From the NCBI GenBank assembly GCA_023432565.1, contig JAEYUL010000221.1:1-50366 (forward strand): 50,366 nt of DNA, given 5' to 3'. Position numbers and translations under genes: made by a program. Source of the stretch: Actinomycetes bacterium (GTDB taxonomy: Bacteria > Actinomycetota > Actinomycetes > Actinomycetales > Cellulomonadaceae). Of the stretch, positions 23,590-32,407 are shown piece after piece (position 1 is the stretch's first letter; every line of letters starts with the position of its first letter). The notes beneath the pieces are model-generated. The model ran no database searches, was not told the DNA's origin, and worked only from the letters and a program-made list of their open reading frames with translations.

Positions 23590-25179
23590 ATGTCCCAGGT
23601 CTTCCACTTCCTCGCCGAGCAGCCGGTGCTGCTCCTGTTCCTCGTCATCGGGGTCGGCTCGGCCATCGGTCATCTGCGGGTGCGCGGCGTCGGACTCGGT
23701 GCGGCGGCCGTGCTGCTGCTGTCGATCGGACTGTCCGCCTGGGCGGCGTCGTACGGCACCGAGCTCGAGATCCCCGAGGTGCTGGGCACGTTCGGGCTCG
23801 CGCTGTTCACCTTCTGCATCGGCCTCGTGTCCGGGGCGACGTTCTTCTCGTCGTTGCGCCGCAGCCTCGGACCGATCCTCGCGGTCGCCGGTGTGCTGGT
23901 CGCGAGCGCGGTGGTCGCGGTCGGCACGGGCAGCCTGCTGAGCCTCGATAAGGCCGTCGTCGCCGGGTCGTGGGCCGGGGCCGTGACGAACACGCCCGCG
24001 CTCGCCGCCGCACGCGACGCCGCCGGGGACGCCACGGGCCCGACCATCGGCTACGCAGTCACCTACCTGTTCGGCGTCGTCGGGATGCTCATCGCCGTGT
24101 CCGTCGCGCTGCGCCACCGCCGGGAGGACTCGGACGCGCCGCCGACCCTCGTGAGCCGCACCCTGCGCGTCGAGGTCGACCACCGCCCGCGGATCCAGGA
24201 CCTCGAGGAGCGCCACGGCGACCGCATCAAGTTCTCCCGCGTGCGCCACGGCGAGACCTCACCCATCCGTCCCGCGGACGCTGCCGACCTGCTGCTCCTC
24301 GACGACCTCGTGACGGTCGTCGGCCCCGCCGACGAGATCGACGCCGTCACGCACGAGCTCGGGCACCTCTCGTCGCACCGGCTCGAGGCGGACCGCCTCT
24401 ACCTCGACGTGCGGCGCATCACGGTCTCCGCCGAGCGCGTCGCCGGTCGCACCGTGGCCGAGCTCGACCTGCTCAACCGCTTCGGCGCCACCGTCTCGCG
24501 GGTGCGGCGCGGCGACGTCGACATGGTCGCGACCGACGACCTCCAGCTGCAGCTCGGCGATCGCGTGCGCGTGATCGCCCCGCGCGAGCGCATGACCGAG
24601 GTCTCGTCGTGGTTCGGCGACTCCTCGCGAGGGCTGTCGGACATCGTGCCCGTCGTGCTGGGCCTCGGGATGGCCGCAGGCATCCTGCTCGGCGCGATCC
24701 CGCTGCCCGTGCCGGGCGGCGAGTTCAAGATCGGGTCCGCGTTCGGCACGCTGCTCGTCGGTCTCGTGCTCGGGCGGATCGGGCGGATCGGCCCGGTGGT
24801 GACCGCGATGCCGTACACCGCGGCGCAGGCCATGTCCGAGCTGGGTCTGCTGGTCTTCCTCGCCCAGGCCGGCTCGCGCGCGGGCGCGCAGATCGGGGCG
24901 GCGTTCACGTCGGGCGCGTGGCTGCGCATCCTGGTGCTCGGGATGGTCGTCACGACCGTCGTGTCCGTCGGCATCTACGTCATCATGCGACGGGTGTTCA
25001 AGGTCGGCGCCACACGCCTGTCCGGGCTCATGGGCGGGGCCCAGACGCAGCCCGCGATCCTCGCGTTCGCCAACGCCCGCACGGGCTACGACGCACGGGT
25101 CGCCCTCGGGTACGCGCTCGTCTACCCCGCGGCGATGATCACCAAGATCATCGTGGGCCGGATCCTGGGCGGCCTGTAG
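23590..25179 (+). CDS. AspT/YidE-type membrane transporter with central RCK_C (TrkA-C) region
   Basis: 529 residues from ATG 23590 with CGGAG upstream. Two hydrophobic half-domains of about 5-6 helices (residues ~1-180 and ~350-529) surround a soluble region of ~170 residues. The repeat signature G-x-x-x-G-A-x-T-x-T-P-A occurs as WAGAVTNTPALAAARD and GLMGGAQTQPAILAFANA. The central part (RLYLDVRRITVSAERVAGRTVAELDLL... LGDRVRVIAPRE) is TrkA-C-like, a regulatory ligand-binding domain. The AspT family includes the aspartate-alanine antiporter; substrate here is unknown. The final 32 nt overlap the 3' end of the convergent ATPase gene. Confidence 0.88.
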   Translation: MSQVFHFLAEQPVLLLFLVIGVGSAIGHLRVRGVGLGAAAVLLLSIGLSAWAASYGTELEIPEVLGTFGLALFTFCIGLVSGATFFSSLRRSLGPILAVAGVLVASAVVAVGTGSLLSLDKAVVAGSWAGAVTNTPALAAARDAAGDATGPTIGYAVTYLFGVVGMLIAVSVALRHRREDSDAPPTLVSRTLRVEVDHRPRIQDLEERHGDRIKFSRVRHGETSPIRPADAADLLLLDDLVTVVGPADEIDAVTHELGHLSSHRLEADRLYLDVRRITVSAERVAGRTVAELDLLNRFGATVSRVRRGDVDMVATDDLQLQLGDRVRVIAPRERMTEVSSWFGDSSRGLSDIVPVVLGLGMAAGILLGAIPLPVPGGEFKIGSAFGTLLVGLVLGRIGRIGPVVTAMPYTAAQAMSELGLLVFLAQAGSRAGAQIGAAFTSGAWLRILVLGMVVTTVVSVGIYVIMRRVFKVGATRLSGLMGGAQTQPAILAFANARTGYDARVALGYALVYPAAMITKIIVGRILGGL

Positions 25180-26239
25180 CCCGGTCCGCGGACGAGAGGT
25201 TCTCGGCCGAGGACGAGCCGGTGGTCGGCGCCTCGTCCTCCTGCGCCGCGCCGGCGACGAGGCGACGCAGCGCCGTCAGGACGTCGTCGGTGGTCACCGT
25301 GCCGACAGGCGCGCCGTCGTCGTGCACGGCCGCACCCGCCACACCCTCGCGTGCGAGCACGTCGAGGACCTCCCCGAGCTCGTCGCCGACCTGGACCACG
25401 GGGGCGTCCGGCGACGGCGGCGTGCCCGGCCGCACGTCGTCGCGGCTCAGCCGACCGATCGCCAGGAGGCGCGCCGTGCGGCCGCGGCCGACGAGCCCGG
25501 TGACCGCCGGCGTCGCCGGGTGGGCGACGACCTCGAGCGGGGTCGCCAGCTGCTCGACGTGACCTCCCGTGCTCATCACCGCGACCCGGTCCGCCATGCG
25601 CACCGCCTCGTCGACGTCGTGGGTCACGAGCATGACGGTGGTGCCGAGCGCTCGCTGGATCCGGCCGAACTCGTCCTGCAGGCGGCGCCGGCCGACCGGG
25701 TCCACGGCCCCGAAGGGCTCGTCCATGAGCAGCACGGGCGGGTCCGTCGCCAGTGCGCGAGCCACCCCGACGCGTTGCCGCTCCCCGCCGGACAGCTCGT
25801 GGGGGTAGCGCCGTGCGTAGCGGTCGGGATCGAGACCGACGAGGTCGAGCAGCTCGGCGACCCGTGCGCTGGTCCGGCCCCGGGCCCACCCGAGCAGGCG
25901 GGGCACCGTGGCCACGTTCTGGGCGACCGTGCGGTGCGGGAAGAGGCCCACGTTCTGGATGACGTAGCCGATCCTGCGCCGCAGGTCGACGACGTCGAGG
26001 GTCGCGACGTCCCGACCCTGCACGAGCACGCGGCCGCTCGTCGGCTCGATGAGGCGGTTGACCATCCGCAGCGTGGTCGACTTGCCGCACCCCGACGGGC
26101 CGACGAGCACGAGGACCTCGCCGGTGCGCACGTCGAGCGTGAGGTCGTCGACCGCGGCGGGCCCCTCGCGCGACGCGGACGAGCCCGCCGCGTACGACTT
26201 CGCCGCGTGCTCGAACCGGATCGCCCACTCGTCGCCCAC
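25148..26239 (-). CDS. glycine betaine/osmolyte ABC transporter ATP-binding protein (OpuCA/ProV type)
   Basis: 363 residues. ATPase motifs: Walker A VGPSGCGKSTTLRM (about residue 45), Q-loop YVIQNVGLFPH, signature LSGGERQRVGVARAL, Walker B VLLMDEPFGAVDP and the switch His in LVTHDVDEAV. After residue ~240 a C-terminal region contains one CBS-like segment (VVQVGDELGEVLDVLAREGVAG...VGTVTTDDVL); OpuCA-type subunits sense ionic strength through CBS domains. GTG 26239 follows TAGCGT at 8 nt. It is divergent from its permease genes and overlaps the AspT-type gene tail to tail by 32 nt. Confidence 0.93.
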   Translation of the reverse strand: MGDEWAIRFEHAAKSYAAGSSASREGPAAVDDLTLDVRTGEVLVLVGPSGCGKSTTLRMVNRLIEPTSGRVLVQGRDVATLDVVDLRRRIGYVIQNVGLFPHRTVAQNVATVPRLLGWARGRTSARVAELLDLVGLDPDRYARRYPHELSGGERQRVGVARALATDPPVLLMDEPFGAVDPVGRRRLQDEFGRIQRALGTTVMLVTHDVDEAVRMADRVAVMSTGGHVEQLATPLEVVAHPATPAVTGLVGRGRTARLLAIGRLSRDDVRPGTPPSPDAPVVQVGDELGEVLDVLAREGVAGAAVHDDGAPVGTVTTDDVLTALRRLVAGAAQEDEAPTTGSSSAENLSSADRATGRPGSGPR

Positions 26240-26247
26240 GGATGGTG

Positions 26248-26253
26248 ACGCTA
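26248..26253 (-). promoter_or_regulatory. candidate leaderless -10 of the osmolyte ATPase gene
   Basis: TAGCGT on the minus strand, 8 nt before GTG 26239. Confidence 0.4.
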
Positions 26254-26326
26254 ACGGCGACCACCCACACCCGCGACCCCGTCGGCGCTGGTCATGCCTC
26301 GAAGGGCGGGTGTCGGCGGGTGGGTC

Positions 26327-26332
26327 TACGTT
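26327..26332 (+). promoter_or_regulatory. leaderless -10 of the first osmolyte permease gene
   Basis: TACGTT, 7 nt before ATG 26340. Only 73 nt separate it from the divergent ATPase -10, so both sides may be co-regulated. Confidence 0.5.
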
Positions 26333-26339
26333 CGCTGCC

Positions 26340-27026
26340 ATGTCCGCGACCGACGCGCCGCCGAACCCGTGGCTCTCGTGGGACTACGTCGCGCGCAACT
26401 GGCCTGACATCGAGCGCGCGCTGAGCCAGCACGTGTCCCTGACGGTGCAGGCGGTCCTGCTCGCCCTCGTCGTCGCGCTCCCCCTCGCAGGCGTCGCGCA
26501 CCTGCGGCCCCGGCTGGCCGGTCCCGTGGTGGGGACCGCGGGCGTGCTCTACACGATCCCGTCGCTCGCGCTGTTCGCGCTGCTCGCCCCCTACACCGGC
26601 ATCGGACGCACCACCGTGCTCATCGGTCTCGTGCTCTACGCGCTGCTCGTGCTCGTGCGCAACGTGCTCGTCGGGCTGGCCGGCGTCGACCCGGCCGTGA
26701 CGGACGCGGCGCGCGGCATGGGCTACGGGCGCGTGCGGATGCTGCTGCAGGTCGAGCTGCCGCAGGCGTTGCCGAGCATCGTCGCGGGGGTGCGCGTCGC
26801 CACGGTCACGACGATCGCACTCGTCACCGTGGGCGTCGTCGTCGGCTACGGGGGCCTGGGCCAGCTGATGTTCCGTGGCTTCCGCAGCGACTACCACGCC
26901 GAGATCATGACGGCGACGCTGCTGTGCGTCCTGCTCGCGCTCGTCGCGGACCTGCTCGTGGTGGGCGTCGGACGCCTGCTGACGCCGTGGCGCTCGGCTC
27001 GCTCCCGCCGGACGGCTGCCGCATGA
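26340..27026 (+). CDS. osmolyte ABC transporter permease (OpuCB/ProW type)
   Basis: 228 residues, about six hydrophobic helices from residue ~33. The BPD transport signature and coupling loop are visible in LVGLAGVDPAVTDAARGMGYGRVRMLLQVELPQALPSIVAGVR (residues ~118-160, split here only by position). GVLYTIPSLALFALL is a family motif of betaine/choline permeases. It forms the channel with the second permease (27061) and the divergent ATPase. Confidence 0.92.
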   Translation: MSATDAPPNPWLSWDYVARNWPDIERALSQHVSLTVQAVLLALVVALPLAGVAHLRPRLAGPVVGTAGVLYTIPSLALFALLAPYTGIGRTTVLIGLVLYALLVLVRNVLVGLAGVDPAVTDAARGMGYGRVRMLLQVELPQALPSIVAGVRVATVTTIALVTVGVVVGYGGLGQLMFRGFRSDYHAEIMTATLLCVLLALVADLLVVGVGRLLTPWRSARSRRTAAA

Positions 27027-27060
27027 CCGCCGGTCGGAGCCGTCGCACCAGGGGGCGCGC

Positions 27061-27867
27061 ATGGACCTGCTGACCGAGGCGTTCGCGTGGCTCAACGACC
27101 CGCTGAACTGGACGGGGCGCAACGGCGTGCTCGCCCTGACCGCGGCGCACCTGCAGGTGACGATCGTGGCCGTGCTCCTGGCCGCGCTGGTCGCCCTGCC
27201 CGCCGGGGTGGCGCTCGGACGCGCGCGGCGCGGCGGGACGCTCGGGGTCGTCGTGGCGAACACGACGCGTGCGGTGCCGACCCTCGCGCTGCTCACGCTG
27301 CTCGCCTCGGCGGGGCTGTTCGGCAACGGCGCGACGATCCTCGCGTGCGCGGTGTTCGCCGTCCCGCCCCTGCTCACCAACGCGGTCACGGGCCTGGCAG
27401 GGGTCGACCGCGACGTGCTCGACGCCGCGCGCGGGCTGGGCATGAGCGGGTCGCGCCGGCTGTGGTTCGTCGAGCTGCCGCTCGCGGTGCCGCTCGTCGC
27501 GGCAGGTGTGCGGACCGCCGTGGTCCAGGTGCTGGCGACCGTGCCGCTCGCGGCGCTGGTCGGAGGACGCAGCCTGGGGTCGATCGTCGTCTCGGGCTTC
27601 GCGACGCAGCGCTACGGGCAGGTCCTCGCCGGCGGCCTGCTCGTCGCGGCGCTGTGCCTGGTCGCGGAGGGCCTGCTCGCCCTTGCGCAGCGCGCAGCGA
27701 CGCCCCGCGGCGTGCGCGAGGCAGGTCGGCTCACCGCACGGCGCCGTCCCCGGCGCGCCGTGACTGCCGCCGATCCCGTCCCATCGGTTGCCGCCGAGGT
27801 CGACGCCCGCTCGAATGGGTCACGGCGCTCGAGTGCATCGGAGCGTCTGGACGGGCGTGCGCGATGA
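27061..27867 (+). CDS. osmolyte ABC transporter permease, second subunit (OpuCD type)
   Basis: 268 residues from ATG 27061 with AGGGGG 8 nt upstream, 34 nt after the first permease. Helices start near residue 30 (LQVTIVAVLLAALVALPAGVALG). The family motif ANTTRAVPTLALLTLL and coupling loop LAGVDRDVLDAARGLGMSGSRRLWFVELPLAVP are clear. A basic, serine-rich tail of ~45 residues after the last helix is longer than usual. It is probably the partner of the first permease. Confidence 0.92.
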   Translation: MDLLTEAFAWLNDPLNWTGRNGVLALTAAHLQVTIVAVLLAALVALPAGVALGRARRGGTLGVVVANTTRAVPTLALLTLLASAGLFGNGATILACAVFAVPPLLTNAVTGLAGVDRDVLDAARGLGMSGSRRLWFVELPLAVPLVAAGVRTAVVQVLATVPLAALVGGRSLGSIVVSGFATQRYGQVLAGGLLVAALCLVAEGLLALAQRAATPRGVREAGRLTARRRPRRAVTAADPVPSVAAEVDARSNGSRRSSASERLDGRAR

Positions 27868-27940
27868 CCGCACCGTCCGTCCCGCCGCTCGCCAGCAGAA
27901 CGTCCCTCACGTCCCGCTCTCCGGCCGCCTAGGAGGCACC

Positions 27941-28942
27941 GTGCCATCGAACCGCAAGAGCCTGACCGTCCTGACCCTGACCGTCACGATGCTCGCGCTC
28001 GGCGCGTGCGGCGACCCGGGCTCGGGTGGCGGCGTGGCCGAGCCCACCTCTCAGGCGAGCGCGACCGGCGCGTCCTGCGAGCCGGTCGCAGGCGACGAGC
28101 TCGTCGTGCTCGAGGACGACAAGACGCTGCAGAACGCCGACAACGTGATCCCCGCCGTGAGCGCGTCGGTCGCGGAGGCCAACCCGAGCGTCATCAAGCT
28201 GCTCGACACGGTGTCGCAGGTGCTCGACACCGACAAGCTCATCGCGCTGAACAAGGCCGTCGACGTCGACCGGCAGACCTCGAGCGAGGTCGCCGCGGCA
28301 TTCGTCCAGGACGAGGGCCTGGCCGCGAGCGAGCAGTCCGGCGACGGGACGTCGCTCGTGATCGGCGCCGCGAACTTCTCCGAGAGCAGCACGCTGGCCA
28401 ACATCTACGCCGAGGTGCTGCGCAGCGCCGGGTACGACGCGCAGGTCCGGGAGATCGGCGCACGCGAGACCTACCTGCCCGCGCTCGAGTCCGGCGAGCT
28501 CGCGGTCGTGCCCGAGTACGCGGCGACGCTGACCGAGTTCCTCAACACGAGCGCCAACGGTGCTGACGCCCAGCCGGTCGCGTCGGGCGACATCGACGAG
28601 ACGGTCGCGGCGCTCGAGCCGCTCGCGAAGGATCGGGGCATCGTGCTGGGTGAGGCCTCCGCCGCGCAGGACCAGAACGCGTTCGCGGTCACGCAGCAGT
28701 TCGCCGACGAGCACGGCGTCACCACGCTGTCCGAGCTCGCCGAGGCGTGCCCCGGCGGCCTCACGCTGGCCGGGCCGGCCGAGTGCCCGGAGCGGCCGTT
28801 CTGCCAGCCCGGGCTCGAGGAGACCTACGGCCTGGTGTTCACGGACTTCACCGCGTACGACTTCGCGCTCATCGGCGAGGCGGTGCGCAAGGGCGAGGCC
28901 ACGATCGGGCTCGTGCTCTCGAGCGACGGCTCGCTCGGCTGA
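27941..28942 (+). CDS. glycine betaine-type ABC substrate-binding lipoprotein with permuted domain order
   Basis: 333 residues from GTG 27941, with AGGAGG 6 nt upstream. The signal peptide ends in lipobox LGAC (Cys23), so it is a membrane-anchored receptor of the OpuBC type. Unusual order: the segment that normally closes the protein (LVVLEDDKTLQ... NVIPAV... LIALNKAVDVDRQ, residues ~54-127) comes first, then the normal beginning (SLVIGAANFSES, residue ~137), the middle (LPALESGELAVVPEYAATL, FCQPGLEETYG) and the end at GLVLSSDGSLG, where the VVLEDDK segment would usually follow. This is a circular permutation. Similar actinobacterial sequences exist as far as I recall. It completes the ABC transporter encoded upstream. 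Confidence 0.9.
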   Translation: MPSNRKSLTVLTLTVTMLALGACGDPGSGGGVAEPTSQASATGASCEPVAGDELVVLEDDKTLQNADNVIPAVSASVAEANPSVIKLLDTVSQVLDTDKLIALNKAVDVDRQTSSEVAAAFVQDEGLAASEQSGDGTSLVIGAANFSESSTLANIYAEVLRSAGYDAQVREIGARETYLPALESGELAVVPEYAATLTEFLNTSANGADAQPVASGDIDETVAALEPLAKDRGIVLGEASAAQDQNAFAVTQQFADEHGVTTLSELAEACPGGLTLAGPAECPERPFCQPGLEETYGLVFTDFTAYDFALIGEAVRKGEATIGLVLSSDGSLG

Positions 28943-28949
28943 CGCCTGG

Positions 28950-28989
28950 GGCCGCCGGTCGAGCGCGAGCCGCTCACAGACCGGCGGCC
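28950..28989. terminator. bidirectional terminator between the binding-protein and oxidoreductase genes
   Basis: A perfect 11-bp outer stem (28950-28960 with 28979-28989) encloses a second 5-bp stem (28961-28965 with 28971-28975). It starts 8 nt after one stop and overlaps the other convergent stop. Confidence 0.8.
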
Positions 28990-30407
28990 TCGGCGAACCG
29001 CAACCACACCTCGCTGACCGTCGGGTAGGACGGCACGGCGTGCCACAGGCGTGACAGCGGCAGCTGTCCGACCACCGCGATCGTCGCGGCGTGCAGCATC
29101 TCGGCCGCGTCCGGGCCGACGAACGTGGCGCCCACCACGACGTCGTCGCGCGCGGCGTCGAGCACGAGCTGAGCGCGGCCCGCGTACTGCGGGGAGATCA
29201 CGCTCGCCCCCGCGACGTCCGCGAGCTGGTACGACACGACCCGCACGTCGAGCCCGGCGTCCCGTGCGCGGGCCTCGGTGAGCCCGACCCACGCGACCTC
29301 GGGCTGCGTGAACACGACCTGCGGCACGGCGGCGTGGTCGGCGCTCGCGCGGTACCGGCTCCAGGGACCGGCGGCAGCCTCGGCGGCGCGCGCAGCCTCG
29401 TCGGGCCCGAACCGGGCGGCCACCACGTCACCCGCGACCCGGGCGTCGTACTTGCCCTGATGCGTGGTGCCGGTCCGACCCGTCACGTCACCCACGGCGA
29501 ACAACCAGGGCACACCCGTGACCGTCATCGCATCGTCGACCTCGAGGGGCGCCCGAGGGTCGAGGCCGAGCGTCTCGAGGCCGAGGTCGCTCGTGCGCGG
29601 GCGCCGGCCCGTCGCGACGAGCAGCTCGTCGGCGGAGACGACCTCCTCGTCGAGCGCGACGTGCACGCCCGAGTCGTCCCGGTGCACCCGGCGCGCCTGC
29701 GCCCCCAGCAGCACGCGCACGCCACGCGAGCGCAGCGACTCCAGGACGGCCTGCCCGGCGAACGGCTCGGCGCCGACGAGCAGCGCGTCGCCGCGCACGA
29801 GCAGCGTGACGTCGCTGCCCAGGCTCGCGAACGCGGTCGCGAGCTCGCACCCCACGACCCCGCCGCCCAGCACGGCCAGGCGCGCGGGCACGTGCCGCGC
29901 GGCCGTCGCGTCGCGGCTCGTCCAGGGCCGTGCCGCGGCGAGCCCGTCGACCGGCGGGATGATGGGCAGGGAGCCCGTGGCCACGATCACCGCGTGGCGC
30001 GCACGGACCTCGACGACGCCGTCGCCGCTCTCCAAGACGAGCGCGCGCGGCCCCGTGAACCGTGCGTGCCCGCGCAGCAGCGCGAGCCCCGCGCTCGCGA
30101 CCCAGTCAGCCTGCGACGAGTCGTCCCAGGAGTGCGTGATCTCGTCGCGCCGCGCGAGCACCGCGGCCACGTCGAGGTCGCCGGGGTCAGGCACACCCGG
30201 CGTGCGGCGTGCTGCGTCACGAGCCGCGCCGGGACGCAGCAGCACCTTCGACGGCATGCACGCCCAGTACGAGCACTCGCCGCCGACGAGCGCGCCCTCG
30301 ACGAGCGCCACCGCCAACCCTGTGCGCGAGGCCCGCTCCGCGGCGTTCTCGCCGACCGCTCCCCCGCCGATCACGACCACGTCGAACGTCCGCTGCGCCT
30401 GCGTCAT
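28974..30407 (-). CDS. FAD-dependent pyridine nucleotide-disulfide oxidoreductase
   Basis: 477 residues. Two Rossmann motifs: DVVVIGGGAVGENAAERA (FAD, residue ~9) and LAVLGGGVVGCELATAFASLG (NAD(P), residue ~180). The redox Cys pair is GGECSYWACMPSK, a CX4C of the lipoamide dehydrogenase class, and LFAVGDVTGR is the second FAD motif. The C-terminal dimer domain reads HAVPSYPTVSEVW where lipoamide dehydrogenases have HAHPTLSE, so the acid-base His context differs. It is therefore a member of the actinobacterial branch of uncertain substrate rather than a clear Lpd; mercuric reductase and mycothione reductase are relatives. ATG 30407 has GGACGGGAG upstream. Confidence 0.88.
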   Translation of the reverse strand: MTQAQRTFDVVVIGGGAVGENAAERASRTGLAVALVEGALVGGECSYWACMPSKVLLRPGAARDAARRTPGVPDPGDLDVAAVLARRDEITHSWDDSSQADWVASAGLALLRGHARFTGPRALVLESGDGVVEVRARHAVIVATGSLPIIPPVDGLAAARPWTSRDATAARHVPARLAVLGGGVVGCELATAFASLGSDVTLLVRGDALLVGAEPFAGQAVLESLRSRGVRVLLGAQARRVHRDDSGVHVALDEEVVSADELLVATGRRPRTSDLGLETLGLDPRAPLEVDDAMTVTGVPWLFAVGDVTGRTGTTHQGKYDARVAGDVVAARFGPDEAARAAEAAAGPWSRYRASADHAAVPQVVFTQPEVAWVGLTEARARDAGLDVRVVSYQLADVAGASVISPQYAGRAQLVLDAARDDVVVGATFVGPDAAEMLHAATIAVVGQLPLSRLWHAVPSYPTVSEVWLRFAEAAGL

Positions 30408-30613
30408 GACGGCTCCCGTCCTCGCGCCGGCCCGACGACCGGTCCCGCCGACATGGTCGCGCGCCCTGCCGGGCGACGCACGACCACGCCGCCCGCAGCC
30501 GGTGCGCGCGGCGGCGTGCCGCGGGCCGCACGTGACCGGGGACCCAGGTGCGCGCCGCCTCGAGGCGTGAGCGGCAGGGGCCGAGCCGATGCGCCGGGAC
30601 CGACCGCGAGCGC

Positions 30614-31510
30614 TCAGCTGCGGGAAGGCGCGACCACGCCGTGTCGTGCGGTGACCCGGCGCGCGTCGTCGGGGCCGAGCACGAACCGGATGGTGCGCGT
30701 CACGGCGTGCCCACCGGCCAGGGCAGCCGCGCGGCGCGCCGAGCCGGGCGGGCGCAGCCCCAGCTCCTCGACGGCCCAGGCAGGCAGCGTCGCGACGGCG
30801 GCGCTGCTGAGCAGTGCGTAGCCGGCGCGCATCGCCGAGGGCACGGGCGGCTCGTGGAGCAGGAACCGCGCGGTGTCGCGTGCCTGCTCCCCCGCCGCGA
30901 GCACCGGCCGGTACGCCTCGATCGCTGCCGCGAGGTCGGGCACCGTCTCGGGCAGGTCGTCGGCACCGAGCGCGTGCCCGACGACCGCGGCGTCACGCAG
31001 GTACGCCTCCGCGCCGGCCTCGTCGAGCGGGTGCGCTCCGAAGCGCTGGTGCGCGCGCAGGAACGAGTCGACCTCGGCTGCGTGCACCCAGCGCAGCAGG
31101 TCGGGATCGTCGGCGCGGTACGGCACGCCGTCGGGAGTGCGCCCACGGACGCGGGCGTGCACGGCCCGCACGCGGTCGACGGCCGCCTGCGCGTCGTCGG
31201 CGGTGCCGAAGGCCGTCACGGCGAGGAACGTGCTGGTCCGCGCCAGGCGACCCCACGGGTCGCCGCGGTAGCCGGAGTGGCCCGCGACGCCGGCCATCGC
31301 GGCGGGGTGCAGCGACTGCAGCAGCAGCGCCCGCAGCCCGCCGACGAACATCGACGCGTCGCCGTGCACGCGGCGGATCGCCGCGTCGGGCGCGAACCAC
31401 CGCGGCCCGGGGGTGCCGTGGATCCGCTCCCGGCTGGCGATGCCGTCCGGGCCGGCGACCCGCAGGAACAGGGCGGTGCCCACGCGACGGCGCCAGGGTT
31501 CGAGGATCAC
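30614..31510 (-). CDS. oxygenase MpaB-family protein (DUF2236)
   Basis: 298 residues from GTG 31510. The conserved order is RERIHGTPGPRWFAPDAAIRRVHGD, then FVGGLRALLLQSLHPAAMAGVAGHSGYR, DPWGRLARTSTFLAVTAFG, RVRAVHARVRGRTPDGVPYRADDPDLLRWVHAAEVDSFL, all DUF2236 features. The conserved His and Arg residues are thought to hold a haem or metal in latex-clearing-protein relatives and in MpaB. The true substrate is unknown. No obvious operon partner. Confidence 0.9.
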   Translation of the reverse strand: MILEPWRRRVGTALFLRVAGPDGIASRERIHGTPGPRWFAPDAAIRRVHGDASMFVGGLRALLLQSLHPAAMAGVAGHSGYRGDPWGRLARTSTFLAVTAFGTADDAQAAVDRVRAVHARVRGRTPDGVPYRADDPDLLRWVHAAEVDSFLRAHQRFGAHPLDEAGAEAYLRDAAVVGHALGADDLPETVPDLAAAIEAYRPVLAAGEQARDTARFLLHEPPVPSAMRAGYALLSSAAVATLPAWAVEELGLRPPGSARRAAALAGGHAVTRTIRFVLGPDDARRVTARHGVVAPSRS

Positions 31511-31543
31511 GGTCCCATGGTGCGTCCTGCGGGCCGGGGCTGC

Positions 31544-32278
31544 TCACCGGCGCCGGTAGCGGTCGACGAACGCCGCGAGGATGCGCGGCGGCGCCCACAC
31601 GTCCGCGGCGGCCACGCGCGCGAGCACCTGCTCCTGCTCGCCGGGCTCGTAGTAGCCGTACCCGCCGTAGACCCGGATGCGCGCCGAGATGCCCGCGACG
31701 TCGAGCTCGGGATGGAACTGCGTGGCGTACAGGTTGCGCCGCACCCGGAACATCTGGACCGGGCAGGTCTGCGAGCTCGCGAGCAGCGTCGCGGTGGGCG
31801 GCAGGACGCGGCACGCCTCCTTGTGCCCGACGAACGCGTCGAACTCCTCGGGCACGTCGGCGAGCAGCGGGTCGCTGCGTCCCGCGGGAGTGAGCGTGAC
31901 GCGCACGGCTGAGATGGGCTCGGCGTAGGTCCGGTCGATCACAGCGCCCTGGTGCGTGCCGAGCGTCCCGACGCCGTAGCACGCGCCGAGGAACGGCAGG
32001 TCGCGCGGGACCACCTCGTCGAGCAGCGCTGACATCTCCCGCTCGACGCGCACCTGCGTCGCGGACTTGCGGTCCGCGGGCGTGCTCGCGTCGAACGGGC
32101 TGCCGCCGACGATGATCCCGCTGATCGCGTCGAGGTCGATCGCGGGCATGGGTGCGGCCTCGAGGCGGACGCGGACCAGCGAGCCCTCGTCGAGCCCGCC
32201 GAACCGCAGCACCTGCGCGTACTCGTCGTCCGCGGCGTCGTCCTCGGCGCGCGAAGCCAGGAGCACGAAGGGCTTCAT
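31544..32278 (-). CDS. class I glutamine amidotransferase-like protein
   Basis: 244 residues from ATG 32278. The GATase fold is seen: IIVGGSPFDAST (oxyanion region), nucleophile Cys in FLGACYGVGTLGTHQGA (near residue 98), and the His-Glu pair in YATQFHPELD (near residue 189). FVGHKEACRVLPPTATLLASS is the usual segment between them. No synthase partner is adjacent, so it is a stand-alone GATase of unknown acceptor. A leaderless-type -10 lies 6 nt before the start. Confidence 0.9.
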   Translation of the reverse strand: MKPFVLLASRAEDDAADDEYAQVLRFGGLDEGSLVRVRLEAAPMPAIDLDAISGIIVGGSPFDASTPADRKSATQVRVEREMSALLDEVVPRDLPFLGACYGVGTLGTHQGAVIDRTYAEPISAVRVTLTPAGRSDPLLADVPEEFDAFVGHKEACRVLPPTATLLASSQTCPVQMFRVRRNLYATQFHPELDVAGISARIRVYGGYGYYEPGEQEQVLARVAAADVWAPPRILAAFVDRYRRR

Positions 32279-32284
32279 GCATCG

Positions 32285-32290
32285 ACGCTA
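32285..32290 (-). promoter_or_regulatory. leaderless -10 of the amidotransferase gene
   Basis: TAGCGT on the minus strand, 6 nt before ATG 32278. Confidence 0.55.
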
Positions 32291-32407
32291 ACCCCGCCCG
32301 CGAGGAACGTCCGGGCGACTGCGGCCGGTCCGCCGCGCGGGGCCGCGCCCGCCCCCGGCACGTACGCCCGATGCCACCGGCACCGACGGTGATGGGAGGA
32401 TCGACCG

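Noticed and set aside
28974..30407. Dihydrolipoyl dehydrogenase (lpd) for the Kgd complex
   Set aside because: The Cys pair and the C-terminal His motif differ from true lipoamide dehydrogenases, and no complex gene is adjacent.
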